From NCBI RefSeq assembly GCF_900143625.1, contig NZ_FRFF01000009.1, positions 1 through 64,000 on the forward strand: a DNA stretch of 64,000 bases, given 5' to 3'. Made by a program: the position numbers and the translations under genes. Position 1 is the first letter of the stretch. Each line of letters begins with the position of its first letter. The notes under the pieces were generated by a model. That model was not told the origin of the DNA. It searched no databases and saw only the letters and a program-made list of their open reading frames with translations. The stretch comes from Nocardiopsis sp. JB363 (GTDB taxonomy: Bacteria > Actinomycetota > Actinomycetes > Streptosporangiales > Streptosporangiaceae). This document shows positions 1-8,786 of the stretch, in pieces.

Positions 1-1
1 G

Positions 2-40
2 CCGGGGGATCGAGTCATGGAAGTGTTCCGGGGGATCGAG
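2..40. repeat. Two-copy 13-bp direct repeat at window edge
   Basis: The 13-mer CCGGGGGATCGAG occurs at 2-14 and again at 28-40, a 26-bp period. It may be the end of a longer tandem repeat cut by the window edge. No coding gene can be assigned to the first 200 bases. Confidence 0.5.
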
Positions 41-207
41 GCGGGCGGACGGGGGCACGGAGGAGACGCTCCGGTGGCTCTGATGCCACGTTGTCACGGC
101 GGGTTCGCCTCGGCACCGTCCGCTTCCGGCCACGCCTCGCGCGGCGACCCGGATCTTCGAAGCCGTCCCTGAACGACGGCCCGACGCGGAGGCGCCGAGG
201 GCGGCAC

Positions 208-213
208 TAGCCT
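208..213 (+). promoter_or_regulatory. -10 box of a probably leaderless transcript
   Basis: TAGCCT fits the actinobacterial TAnnnT -10 consensus and ends 6 bases before the ATG at 220, so transcription would start at or next to the start codon. No convincing -35 hexamer is visible. The GGGAG directly before the ATG could still act as a weak ribosome binding site if the start lies upstream. Confidence 0.4.
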
Positions 214-219
214 GGGAGT

Positions 220-618
220 ATGCGTTCGTACACCCCGCTTCTGGCCCTGGTGGCCGACCTGGTCTGCGTGCTCGTCTTCGTCGTGGTGGGCAAGACCGAC
301 CACGCGACCGGGCTGACCCCGGCCGCGATCGCCGGGACCGCGTGGCCGTTCGTGGCCGCGTTGGTCGCCGGCTGGATCGCCACCCTGGCGTGGCGCTCCC
401 CCGCCCGGATCTGGCCGACCGGAGTGTTCGTGTGGGCGGTGACCGTGGTGGGCGCGATGCCGTTGCGTCTACTCACCGGGGAGGGCGCGCCCCTCTCCTT
501 CGTGCTGGTGACGTCGCTGTTCCTGGCCGCGACCATGCTCGGCTGGCGGGTCGTGGCGCTGCTGGTCTCCCGGAGGAGGGGCCGGTCCTCGGACCGAACG
601 GTGAGCCCGAAGGCGTGA
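220..618 (+). CDS. DUF3054 family membrane protein
   Basis: A 132-residue, very hydrophobic protein with about four membrane segments. The first (residues 5-22) begins right after MRSYTPLL, and the last is followed by a basic tail RRRGRSSD. The conserved patterns VFVVVGKTDH near the start and the W-R-x-P...WPTGV stretch in the middle match DUF3054, a small actinobacterial integral membrane family of unknown function. Length is normal for the family. It sits just upstream of the TrmH gene on the same strand, with a 66-base gap that holds its own -10 box, so the two are probably separately transcribed. No function should be assigned beyond membrane location. Confidence 0.8.
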   Translation: MRSYTPLLALVADLVCVLVFVVVGKTDHATGLTPAAIAGTAWPFVAALVAGWIATLAWRSPARIWPTGVFVWAVTVVGAMPLRLLTGEGAPLSFVLVTSLFLAATMLGWRVVALLVSRRRGRSSDRTVSPKA

Positions 619-671
619 GGCGGCCCCGGCCACGGGGACCTTCGCCGGGGCGACCCGGTACGGGCCGTTCG

Positions 672-677
672 TAAGCT
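672..677 (+). promoter_or_regulatory. -10 box of leaderless trmH-type gene
   Basis: TAAGCT ends 7 bases before the ATG at 685. That spacing puts the transcription start on the ATG itself, which favours 685 over the in-frame GTG at 679 that lies between the box and the ATG. Confidence 0.5.
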
Positions 678-684
678 GGTGGTG

Positions 685-1389
685 ATGAACGAACAACCGA
701 CCCCCGAGGCCGTCTCAGATACCACCCCCGTCACGGGCGGTGAGGACGAGGCGCGCGAGGTCGGGGTCGGGCCCTGGCCCGGTCCCTGGCCGGAGGGCGA
801 GCACTACGACCCCGAGCTGCTCGCCAACGGCGACCGGCGCAACGTGGTCGACCACTACCGGTACTGGCGCCGCGAAGCGGTCGTGGCCGACCTGGACATG
901 GTCCGCCACGACTTCCACGTGGCCGTGGAGAACTGGTCGCACGACTTCAACATCGGGTCGGTCGTGCGCACCGCCAACGCGTTCGGCTGCGCGGCCGTGC
1001 ACATCGTGGGCAAGCGCCGATGGAACCGGCGGGGCGCCATGGTCACCGACCGATACCAGCACGTGCACCACCACCCCGACACCACTGCGCTGGTGGACTG
1101 GGCCGCCGAACACGACCTCGTGTTGATCGGTGTGGACAACCTGCCGGGCGCCGTGCCGTTGGAGACCTACCCGTTGCCGCGCAACGCCGTGCTGGTGTTC
1201 GGGCAGGAAGGGCCGGGGCTGTCCGAGGAGGTCCGGCAGGTGTGCGCGGCGGTGCTGTCCATCGCCCAGTTCGGTTCGACCCGGTCGATCAACGCGGGTG
1301 CGGCCGCGGCGATCGCCATGCACGCCTGGGTCCGGGCGCACGTGTTCGCTCAGCCCGTTTCCGACACCGCGAGCACATCCGCTCCGTGA
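685..1389 (+). CDS. TrmH/SpoU-family RNA 2'-O-methyltransferase
   Basis: A 234-residue SPOUT-fold methyltransferase that would transfer a methyl group from S-adenosylmethionine to a ribose 2'-OH of tRNA or rRNA. All three SpoU motifs are present: NIGSVVRTANAFG (about residues 89-101, with the catalytic Arg), VLVFGQEGPGLSEEV (about 168-182), and the knot motif QFGSTRSINAGAAA (about 195-208). The first 40 residues are acidic and Pro-rich and look disordered. The N-terminal RNA-binding domain of larger SpoU enzymes is missing, so the substrate cannot be named. The start at 685 is chosen from the -10 box at 672-677. Confidence 0.9.
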   Translation: MNEQPTPEAVSDTTPVTGGEDEAREVGVGPWPGPWPEGEHYDPELLANGDRRNVVDHYRYWRREAVVADLDMVRHDFHVAVENWSHDFNIGSVVRTANAFGCAAVHIVGKRRWNRRGAMVTDRYQHVHHHPDTTALVDWAAEHDLVLIGVDNLPGAVPLETYPLPRNAVLVFGQEGPGLSEEVRQVCAAVLSIAQFGSTRSINAGAAAAIAMHAWVRAHVFAQPVSDTASTSAP

Positions 1390-1408
1390 TTCGTCCGTGA
1401 TCTAAGCT

Positions 1409-1773
1409 GAACGCATCATCGCCCCGAGTAGGAAGTAGCAAGGGTGAAGGGATCCCGGCCCTGTTGGACCGGGCTTTCAGTCCTTAGGGTTGAGAGCCGT
1501 CTTTACCAGCACCAGCCATCGCCTATGAGGAGGTGACCTCGATGGCTACGTTCCGCACAGGACAGAAGACCCACCAGGCCGTGCTTCCTCAGCGGCCTGC
1601 TCTGGAACCGGAGTCGGTGGACACGCCCCGGATCGGGCACGAAACGGGACTCCGACACCACCCCAGGGTGGTATCCGGTGCGGACCATGTGCGAGGGGAG
1701 ACCACCCACATCCCACCTGATGTCGGTGGCGTCACCACCCAGCCTCTGGCTGGGGAGAGGCCGCGTGAGCGGC
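1409..1773 (+). ncRNA. Omega RNA (HEARO)-like structured region
   Basis: About 365 bases packed with inverted repeats and lying directly before an IscB-type frame, as HEARO/omega RNAs do. Stems seen: AGCCATCG/CGATGGCT (1514-1521 with 1540-1547); CGGAGTC with GACTCCG (about 1610-1656); GGTGG/CCACC (1725-1729 with 1735-1739) beside CCCAGCC/GGCTGGG (1738-1744 with 1748-1754); and GCCGC-GTGA-GCGGC (1760-1773). A -10-like TAAGCT lies at 1403-1408. The ATG at 1542 with a Shine-Dalgarno-like sequence in front is inside the first hairpin, so it is probably RNA structure and not a start. In IscB systems the guide is the 5' end of this RNA. That the RNA is made is inference. Confidence 0.55.
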
Positions 1774-2114
1774 ACCCATCCGTCTTCGTCCTGGACAAGA
1801 ACCAGGTCCCCCTTCAGCCCTGTCACCCGGCCACCGATACACCGCTGAACCTGGCCCACGTCCATCCCCGCTCCCGTAGCGGGCTGGAACAACGACCGCC
1901 CACTCATGTCGGTTCGGGTCGTCGGACCAGGTGGAACCGGACCCGCGACCACCTACCGAAAACCCACACCCTGGACGCCCTGGCCGTGGGCAAGGTCGAC
2001 ACCACCACCCACGGCACCGTCCAAGGCATCGGACACAAGTACATGCGTCTGCTCCAAAGAGCGGACGGCTACGGCTACACCTGGAAGGGAGAGGGCGTTT
2101 CCTCCCGGCTCTGA
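1773..2114 (+). pseudogene. iscB: Truncated IscB, internally deleted
   Basis: IscB is an RNA-guided endonuclease of about 400-500 residues, the Cas9 ancestor type. Here about 113 codons remain. In order they resemble the N-terminal PLMP segment (VFVLDKNQVPLQPCHPA), the HNH core (PLNLAHVHPRSRSG, with Ala where the usual motif has Asp before His), the RuvC-III region (RTRWNRTRDHLPKTHTLDAL) and the extreme C terminus (MRLLQRADGYGYTWKG). RuvC-I, the bridge helix and RuvC-II are missing. All pieces stay in one frame without a stop, but there is no start codon next to the PLMP segment; the frame is open back to an ATG at 1542 inside the RNA region. Cleavage activity is not expected. Confidence 0.75.
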
Positions 2115-2132
2115 AGCCGGGTAACCACGCCC
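2093..2132 (+). other. Right-end hairpin of IscB element
   Basis: A two-part stem: GGGCGT (2093-2098) pairs with ACGCCC (2127-2132), and inside it CCCGGCT (2104-2110) pairs with AGCCGGG (2115-2121) around the loop CTGA. The reading frame of the IscB relic ends within this hairpin. Subterminal hairpins of this kind mark the right ends of IS200/IS605-type elements. Confidence 0.6.
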
Positions 2133-2141
2133 AACAAACCG

Positions 2142-2777
2142 ATGAGCCCGATCGTCACGTCCGTCGCTCGCGCCGCCACCCTGGACGACGTCCCCGACCT
2201 CGCCCGTGTCCTCAGCCGTTCGCTGCACGACGACCCGCTCTTCCGTTGGCTCTTTCCCGACGCCGAGTCCCGCATGGCCCAGGTGCGCCGCTTCTTCGCG
2301 CTGACCACCGGCTTCGGCTACGTCCCCGCCGGGGACACCCGTCTGACCGCCATCGCCGACGCCGAGGGCGCCGCCCCGACCACCCGAGGCGCGGCGCTGT
2401 GGGCACCGCCCACCACCAACCCCGAGGGGCCGCTGGCCTCTCCGCGCACCTGGCCGCACTGGGTATCCCTGCTCGGACGCGGCCGGGTGGCCGGCTTCGT
2501 CCGGGTCTTCGCCGAGTGGAAGATGGCGGCCCCGCAGGAACCCCACCTGTACCTGGCCGCCCTCGGGGTCGATCCGAGCGTGGCCGGCACCGGTGTCGGG
2601 GGCGGGCTGCTCGCCGCCGGGCTGGACGAGGCCGACTCCCAGGGGCTGCCGGTGTTCACCCAGACGCTCGACGACAAGAGCGTCGGTTTCTACGAACGGT
2701 TCGGGTTCCGGGTCGTCCACGAGATCCCGCACGAGGACGTCGGGACCGGCTACTTCCTGCTGCGCCAGCCGTCCTGA
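2142..2777 (+). CDS. GNAT family N-acetyltransferase
   Basis: A 211-residue GNAT-fold protein expected to move an acetyl group from acetyl-CoA to an amine; the acceptor is unknown. The N-terminal half (ARAATLDDVPDLARVLSRSL) carries beta1-alpha1. The acetyl-CoA binding motif A is LYLAALGVDPSVAGTGVGGG (V-x-x-x-x-G-x-G-x-G type), and the C-terminal part NVGFYERFGFR-like segment reads SVGFYERFGFRVVHEI. The start lies just beyond the IscB-element hairpin with no ribosome binding site, so the element may have cut the gene off from its original promoter. A second GNAT gene is at 56973-57557; the two are not obviously paralogues. Confidence 0.85.
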   Translation: MSPIVTSVARAATLDDVPDLARVLSRSLHDDPLFRWLFPDAESRMAQVRRFFALTTGFGYVPAGDTRLTAIADAEGAAPTTRGAALWAPPTTNPEGPLASPRTWPHWVSLLGRGRVAGFVRVFAEWKMAAPQEPHLYLAALGVDPSVAGTGVGGGLLAAGLDEADSQGLPVFTQTLDDKSVGFYERFGFRVVHEIPHEDVGTGYFLLRQPS

Positions 2778-2847
2778 CCGTTCCCGGCGGTGACGCCCCC
2801 GCCTTCGAGATCGAGGAGGACGGGTGCCGCGTGGAAGGGTGACGGCC

Positions 2848-3048
2848 ATGTTGATCGTGTTCGCCGGGTCGCCCGGCTCCGGTAAGAGCACCCTCGCCCG
2901 CGCCCTCGGACGTGTCCTGCCCGCGCCGGCGTTGTCCGTGGACCCGGTCGAGGTCGCGCTGGAGCATCTGCGCACCGCCCGCGTGCGAACGATAGCGCGG
3001 AGGATCGCCGTGGAGGACGCCGAACTCTTGCGGCGCTTGGGCGAGTGA
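2848..3048 (+). pseudogene. P-loop kinase fragment
   Basis: Only 66 codons from the ATG at 2848 (a GTG at 2824 in the same frame would add 8). The N terminus is a textbook small-kinase start with Walker A AGSPGSGKST, then DPVEVALEHLRTA, after which the frame jumps to a short basic and acidic helix and stops. Zeta-toxin or AAA_33 type kinases that begin like this are about 150-200 residues, so the rest, including Walker B and lid, is absent. It is probably a deletion remnant, and whether it is expressed is unknown. It lies 46 bases after the GNAT gene and ends at a strong terminator. Confidence 0.5.
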
Positions 3049-3053
3049 ACGCG

Positions 3054-3086
3054 AAGGGGCCGTCTCCCGGTGGGAGACGGCCCCTT
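3054..3086. terminator. Bidirectional hairpin terminator
   Basis: A perfect 15-bp stem, 3054-3068 with 3072-3086, closed by a 3-base loop. It lies between the kinase fragment (plus) and sdhB (minus), whose ends converge here, and can serve both strands. The A/T pairs at the stem base give a short T run on each strand. Confidence 0.85.
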
Positions 3087-3106
3087 GCCACGACCGGGGA
3101 TCGGAA

Positions 3107-3849
3107 CTAGCCGATGCCCTTGCCGAGGGAACCCAGCAGGTCGCGGTTGAGCTGGGAAATGGTGTCCAGCGGGATGCCCTTCGGGCAGACCGCGGCGCAC
3201 TCACCGATGTTGGTGCAGCCGCCGAAGTCCTCTTCGTCCTGCTGGTTGATCATGTTCACCACGCGGGAGGCCCGCTCGGGCTGTCCCTGCGGGAGCAGGC
3301 CCAGGTGCGTGACCTTCGCGGCGGTGAACAGCATGCTGGACGCGTTGGGGCAGGCCGCCACGCAAGCGCCACAACCGATGCAGGTCGCGGCGTCGAACGC
3401 GCGGTCGGCGTCCGGCTTCGGGATCGGGTTGGCGTGGGCGTCCGGGGCGGTACCGGTGGGCGCGCTGATGAAACCGCCGGACTGGATGATGCGGTCGAAC
3501 GCACCACGGTCGACGACGAGGTCCTTCACGACCGGGAACGCCTTGGCTCGCCAAGGCTCGACCGTGATGGTGTCGCCGTCCTTGAAGCTGCGCATGTGCA
3601 GCTGGCAGGTGGTGGTCCGCTCGGGACCGTGCGCCTCTCCATCGATCACGACACCACAGGCACCGCAGATGCCCTCACGGCAGTCGTGGTCGAAGGCGAC
3701 CGGGTCCTCGTCCTCAAGCGTGAGCTTCTCGTTGAGAACGTCGAGCATCTCCAGGAAGGACATGTCCTCCGAGACGTCCGTGAGCTTGTACGTGACCATC
3801 CGGCCTTCGTCGTCACGGCCCTTCTGGCGCCAAACGCGCAGGGTGATGT

Positions 3850-3853
<4 letters not shown>
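3107..3853 (-). CDS. sdhB: Succinate dehydrogenase iron-sulfur subunit (b558-type)
   Basis: A 248-residue electron-transfer subunit of complex II, bound on the cytoplasmic side to SdhA and SdhC. The N-terminal ferredoxin domain has the [2Fe-2S] ligands in [10 protein letters not shown] (about 58-67) with a fourth Cys in ERTTTC. The C-terminal domain has the [4Fe-4S] motif [12 protein letters not shown] and the [3Fe-4S] cysteines in [14 protein letters not shown]. Length is as usual. The gene starts 4 bases inside the end of sdhA (ATGA-type overlap at 3850-3853), so it is translationally coupled as the last gene of the sdhCAB operon. It differs clearly from the second SdhB at 10784-11578. Confidence 0.97.
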
Positions 3854-5787
<1,934 letters not shown>

Positions 5788-5796
5788 GTCAGACAA

Positions 5797-6504
5797 TTAA
5801 CTCACCAGTCCAAAGGTGACCGCCAAGGGCGGAAGCACGAATCCGACGGTCACGACCAGAGCGATCACCGTGGCGATCGAGTTCAGCACGGGCTGCCGAC
5901 GCGCCTGGTTGACGCCGAGCGTGGCCAGACCGCTCCAGATGCCGTGCCGCAGGTGGAAGCCCAAAGCGATGACGGCGGCGATGTAGAACAGGGTCACGTA
6001 CCAGAACTCGGGCTGGAACCCGTTCACGAGCCGCTCGTAGGGGCTCTCGGACTTGCCACCCGGCGCGATGACGTTCACCGTCAAGTGCAGGATGTGGAAG
6101 ATCACGAAGAGCGCGATGAGCACTCCGCCCCAGCGCATGGTGTAGGAGGCGTAGGTGCGGTGCACCCGCTTCTTCACCTGGTAGCGCTGGGAGGCCGGGC
6201 GAGCCCTGCGGGCACGGACCCACAGCGCCACGGCCGCGTAGATGTGGATCAGGACGCTCGCGAGGAGAACGATCCGGAAGACCCACAGGAATCCGCTCTC
6301 GGGCAGCAGCGGGTAGCCCAGCTCACGGAGACTGTGGGCATAACCGTCGAAGGCCTCTTGGCCCGAGAAAACTTTCAGGTTGCCGTACATGTGCGCGATC
6401 AAATACAGCACAAGGATCGCACCGGAGGTCGCCATTGCCGCTTTGAGCGCCACCGTGGATCCGTAGGCCGTAGACCGCTTCTTGGTCAAGGTACTGTTCG
6501 CCAC
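5797..6504 (-). CDS. sdhC: Succinate dehydrogenase cytochrome b558 subunit
   Basis: A 235-residue membrane anchor with five predicted helices, first gene of the operon. His residues in helix positions AHMYGN, VLIHIYAA, FHILHLT and LGFHLRHGIWSG are spaced like the ligands of the two haems in the b558 family, so electrons would pass from SdhB through haem to menaquinone. The basic N terminus MANSTLTKKRS precedes the first helix. Its stop codon is immediately followed by the sdhA start region. The promoter must lie in the 80-base gap shared with the divergent LysR gene, where a palindromic operator is found at 6564-6580. Confidence 0.93.
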   Translation of the reverse strand: MANSTLTKKRSTAYGSTVALKAAMATSGAILVLYLIAHMYGNLKVFSGQEAFDGYAHSLRELGYPLLPESGFLWVFRIVLLASVLIHIYAAVALWVRARRARPASQRYQVKKRVHRTYASYTMRWGGVLIALFVIFHILHLTVNVIAPGGKSESPYERLVNGFQPEFWYVTLFYIAAVIALGFHLRHGIWSGLATLGVNQARRQPVLNSIATVIALVVTVGFVLPPLAVTFGLVS

Positions 6505-6563
6505 AGCCTGTCACTTTAAGTTCGAGTTAAGTCCGACGTCCAAGTCATCGCGACCCTGGTGTC

Positions 6564-6580
6564 CATAGCCTTAGGCTATG
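6564..6580. promoter_or_regulatory. LysR-type operator (T-N11-A palindrome)
   Basis: Perfect inverted repeat CATAGCC-TTA-GGCTATG, containing T (6566) and A (6578) separated by 11 bases, as in LTTR boxes. TAGGCT inside it (6572-6577) also looks like the -10 box of a leaderless LysR transcript, since the ATG is at 6585. A regulator bound here would sit on its own promoter and 60 bases from sdhC. Confidence 0.65.
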
Positions 6581-6584
6581 AACC

Positions 6585-7586
6585 ATGCAGTTCCAGCAGC
6601 TCGCCTACTTCGTGGCTGTGGCCCGCACACGCCATTTCACCCGTGCAGCCGAGCTTTCTCGCGTCGCCCAGCCGAGTTTGAGCAAACAGATCCGCAGCCT
6701 TGAGAAGGAGTTGGGCGCGCCGTTATTCAGTCGTGCCAGGGGAAACATCACACTCACCCCGGCGGGCGAGGCGCTGCTTCCGCTCGCCCAGCGCATCCTC
6801 ACCGACCTGGAGACGGCCCGCCGTGAGGTGGCGGAACTGGCCGGCGTGCGGCGCGGCCGTGTGCGACTGGGAGCGACCCCGTCCCTGTGCGCGGGGCTGC
6901 TGGCCGACGTTCTCGCCGACTTCCATACCCGCTTCCCCGGAATCGAACTCCACGTGGAGGAGAGCGGTTCGCGCGACCTCGTCCGCAACCTGGGCCGCGG
7001 CGAACTGGACATGGCCCTGATCATCCTTCCGCTGCACAGCAGCGACCCGGACTTCTCGACCACCCCGATCCTGCGGGAGAACCTGGTGGTGGCCAGCCCC
7101 ACTTCGGAACCCTCGCCGAACGGACGCGCCTCGATCCGCATCACGGAACTGCAAGGGCGCCCCCTGGTCATGTTCCGACGGGGCTACGACGTTCGCGAGG
7201 CGACGCTCCGTGCCTGCCGCGCCGCCGGTTTCGAGCCGCAGCTGGCCGTGGAGGGCGGTGAGATGGACGCGGTGCTGCGGTTCGTGGAGGCGGGCCTGGG
7301 TCTGGCGGTGGTGCCCAGCATGGTGCTGCGCAACCGGCCGGGCCTGCGCGGTACCCCGTTGTCCCGACCCCGCCTGCTGCGCACCATAGCCCTGGCCCGA
7401 CGCAAGGACGTGGAACCCTCGCATTCCGCGGACGCGTTCCGCCGGCACCTGAACGCGTATCTACTGGCGATGAGCCCGGAGGATCTGGGGCCCGACCTGG
7501 AGGTCCTCATCTCCGCGGCGGACGCCGGAAGTTCCCTGAACCGTCACGGTGAGACGCCGGACGACGGACTCTCCTCCTCCGGGTGA
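6585..7586 (+). CDS. LysR family transcriptional regulator
   Basis: A 333-residue LTTR. The winged helix-turn-helix occupies residues 1-60 (LAYFVAVARTRHFTRAAEL then SRVAQPSLSKQIRSLEKELG), followed by the linker helix and a periplasmic-binding-protein-like effector domain from about 90 to 300. The C-terminal 30 residues are extra and acidic/Ser-rich. It is divergent from sdhCAB, with its predicted box overlapping its own start, and lies upstream of a second succinate dehydrogenase operon in the same direction. A role in balancing the two complexes is therefore plausible; the effector is unknown. Confidence 0.93.
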   Translation: MQFQQLAYFVAVARTRHFTRAAELSRVAQPSLSKQIRSLEKELGAPLFSRARGNITLTPAGEALLPLAQRILTDLETARREVAELAGVRRGRVRLGATPSLCAGLLADVLADFHTRFPGIELHVEESGSRDLVRNLGRGELDMALIILPLHSSDPDFSTTPILRENLVVASPTSEPSPNGRASIRITELQGRPLVMFRRGYDVREATLRACRAAGFEPQLAVEGGEMDAVLRFVEAGLGLAVVPSMVLRNRPGLRGTPLSRPRLLRTIALARRKDVEPSHSADAFRRHLNAYLLAMSPEDLGPDLEVLISAADAGSSLNRHGETPDDGLSSSG

Positions 7587-7593
7587 AGCACCC

Positions 7594-7614
7594 CTCTTCC
7601 GTTCGGCGGAAGGG
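7594..7614 (+). terminator. Hairpin after LysR gene
   Basis: CTTCCG (7596-7601) pairs with CGGAAG (7607-7612), extended by one wobble and one G-C pair to 7594/7614, closed by TTCGG. It lies 8 bases past the LysR stop and has no T run. The remaining 340 bases before the next gene hold the Crp-like site and otherwise show no coding potential. Confidence 0.4.
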
Positions 7615-7795
7615 AACGGCGCGGGTCGCGACCACGATCGCCTGAGCCCCTGTATCAACACTGACCACTTGTGCACCAGTGGCATCAAAAAACGCATGTC
7701 GGACGAAAGCCCTGGTAGTTCGACATTCACCACAAATTGCGCCCCAAGAGTGGCGCACATCACACCCCTTTCTTGAGGTTTCCCCGGACTCGGAA

Positions 7796-7811
7796 CGTGA
7801 CCGTGATCACA
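7796..7811. promoter_or_regulatory. Crp-like operator upstream of second sdh operon
   Basis: CGTGA-N6-TCACA matches the cAMP-receptor-protein consensus TGTGA-N6-TCACA in 9 of 10 defined positions. It lies 145 bases before the start at 7956. A possible -10 (TAGCGT, about 7819-7824) follows closely, so bound Crp could act on initiation. A nucleotide cyclase gene is in the same window at 13851-14846. Confidence 0.5.
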
Positions 7812-7955
7812 GAGACCTAGCGTTGCGTAGCAGACCGGTTCCCTACTGCTTCCCCCGGCCGTCCAGAACCAGGGGCGGTCACGGCCACCGGAAGGGGCGC
7901 GGGCCCGCACCCGTCTCCCCCGCCGGGTCGCTCTCCACAGGAGGTGGAGTCCACG

Positions 7956-8765
7956 GTGACCTCGACACAAGACGCACACTCCGCAGGGCGGGCGCGCATC
8001 CCAGGGCGCACGCTCAGAACCGACCGATGGTGGCTGGGCCCGACACTGACGACGTTGGGCCTGGCCACCTTTCTCGTCTACGGGGCCGCGCGGGTGTTCC
8101 AGCAGGACCACTACTGGGTCCAGGAACACCACTACCTGACGCCCTTCTACTCCCCTTGCCTCGCCCAGCAGTGCGTCCCCGACGCCTCGCTCTTGGGCCG
8201 GGTCCCCTGGGAGTTCCCGCCCTTCCTCCCGTACGCCCTGCTCAGCCTGCCGATCCTGCTGCTGTTCCGGGTGACCTGCTACTACTACCGCAAGGCCTAC
8301 TACCGCTCGGTCTGGCAGGCGCCGACCGCCTGCGCGGTCCGCGAACCGCACCGGAGCTACACCGGTGAGACCCGGCCGCTCATGCTCCCGCAGAACGGGC
8401 ACCGCTACTTCTTCTACGCCGCGGGCGCCATCGTCCTGATCAACACCTGGGACATGCTCGTCCCCTTCTTCCACGGTGTGGACGGCGGTTTCGGCATCGG
8501 GGTCGGCAACCTGATCATGCTCGCGAACGTACTGCTGTTGTGGGCCTACACCTTCGGATGTCACTCGTGCCGGCACATCATGGGCGGCCGGCTGCGCAGC
8601 TTCGGCCGCAGTCCCGTTCGGTACTGGCTGTGGTCCCGGGTCTCCACGCTGAACAACCGGCACATGTTGTACGGCTGGCTCAGCATCGCCTCACTGATGA
8701 TCACCGACGCCTACGTCGCACTGGTCTCCAGTGGAACCATCACCGACCTGCGCATCCTCAACTGA
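7956..8765 (+). CDS. Sdh1-type succinate dehydrogenase membrane anchor
   Basis: A 269-residue multi-helix membrane protein at the head of a three-gene operon with a second flavoprotein and iron-sulfur subunit. It is the anchor of the actinobacterial Sdh1 type (relatives of Rv0249c). Noticeable parts are the first helix WWLGPTLTTLGLATFLVYG, an extracytoplasmic loop with CLAQQC, the aromatic CYYYRKAYYRS motif, and TFGCHSCRHIMGGR between later helices, whose His and Cys may hold haem or contact the iron-sulfur subunit. GTG at 7956 is preceded by AGGAGGTGG at good distance; the GTG at 7944 lies within that site and is less likely. Confidence 0.85.
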   Translation: MTSTQDAHSAGRARIPGRTLRTDRWWLGPTLTTLGLATFLVYGAARVFQQDHYWVQEHHYLTPFYSPCLAQQCVPDASLLGRVPWEFPPFLPYALLSLPILLLFRVTCYYYRKAYYRSVWQAPTACAVREPHRSYTGETRPLMLPQNGHRYFFYAAGAIVLINTWDMLVPFFHGVDGGFGIGVGNLIMLANVLLLWAYTFGCHSCRHIMGGRLRSFGRSPVRYWLWSRVSTLNNRHMLYGWLSIASLMITDAYVALVSSGTITDLRILN

Positions 8766-8786
8766 GCGGGAAGGAAGAAGCACCGC

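Larger units (their letters stand above)
1409..2132 (+). mobile_element. Decayed IscB (OMEGA, IS200/IS605-related) element
   Basis: A stretch between trmH and the GNAT gene that holds, in order, a heavily structured non-coding segment (to about 1773), a shortened IscB-like reading frame (to 2114), and a terminal hairpin (2093-2132). This is the order of IscB elements: omega RNA (HEARO), then iscB, then right end. No TnpA transposase is present, as is usual for IscB loci. Both ends are estimates; the left end cannot be fixed without an intact relative or an empty site. The GNAT start codon lies only 10 bases past the right-end hairpin. Confidence 0.65.

Noticed and set aside
1533..1772. ATG with Shine-Dalgarno-like sequence opening the IscB frame early
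   Set aside because: Both lie in a hairpin of the omega-RNA-like region (1514-1547); the encoded 80 residues match no part of IscB.
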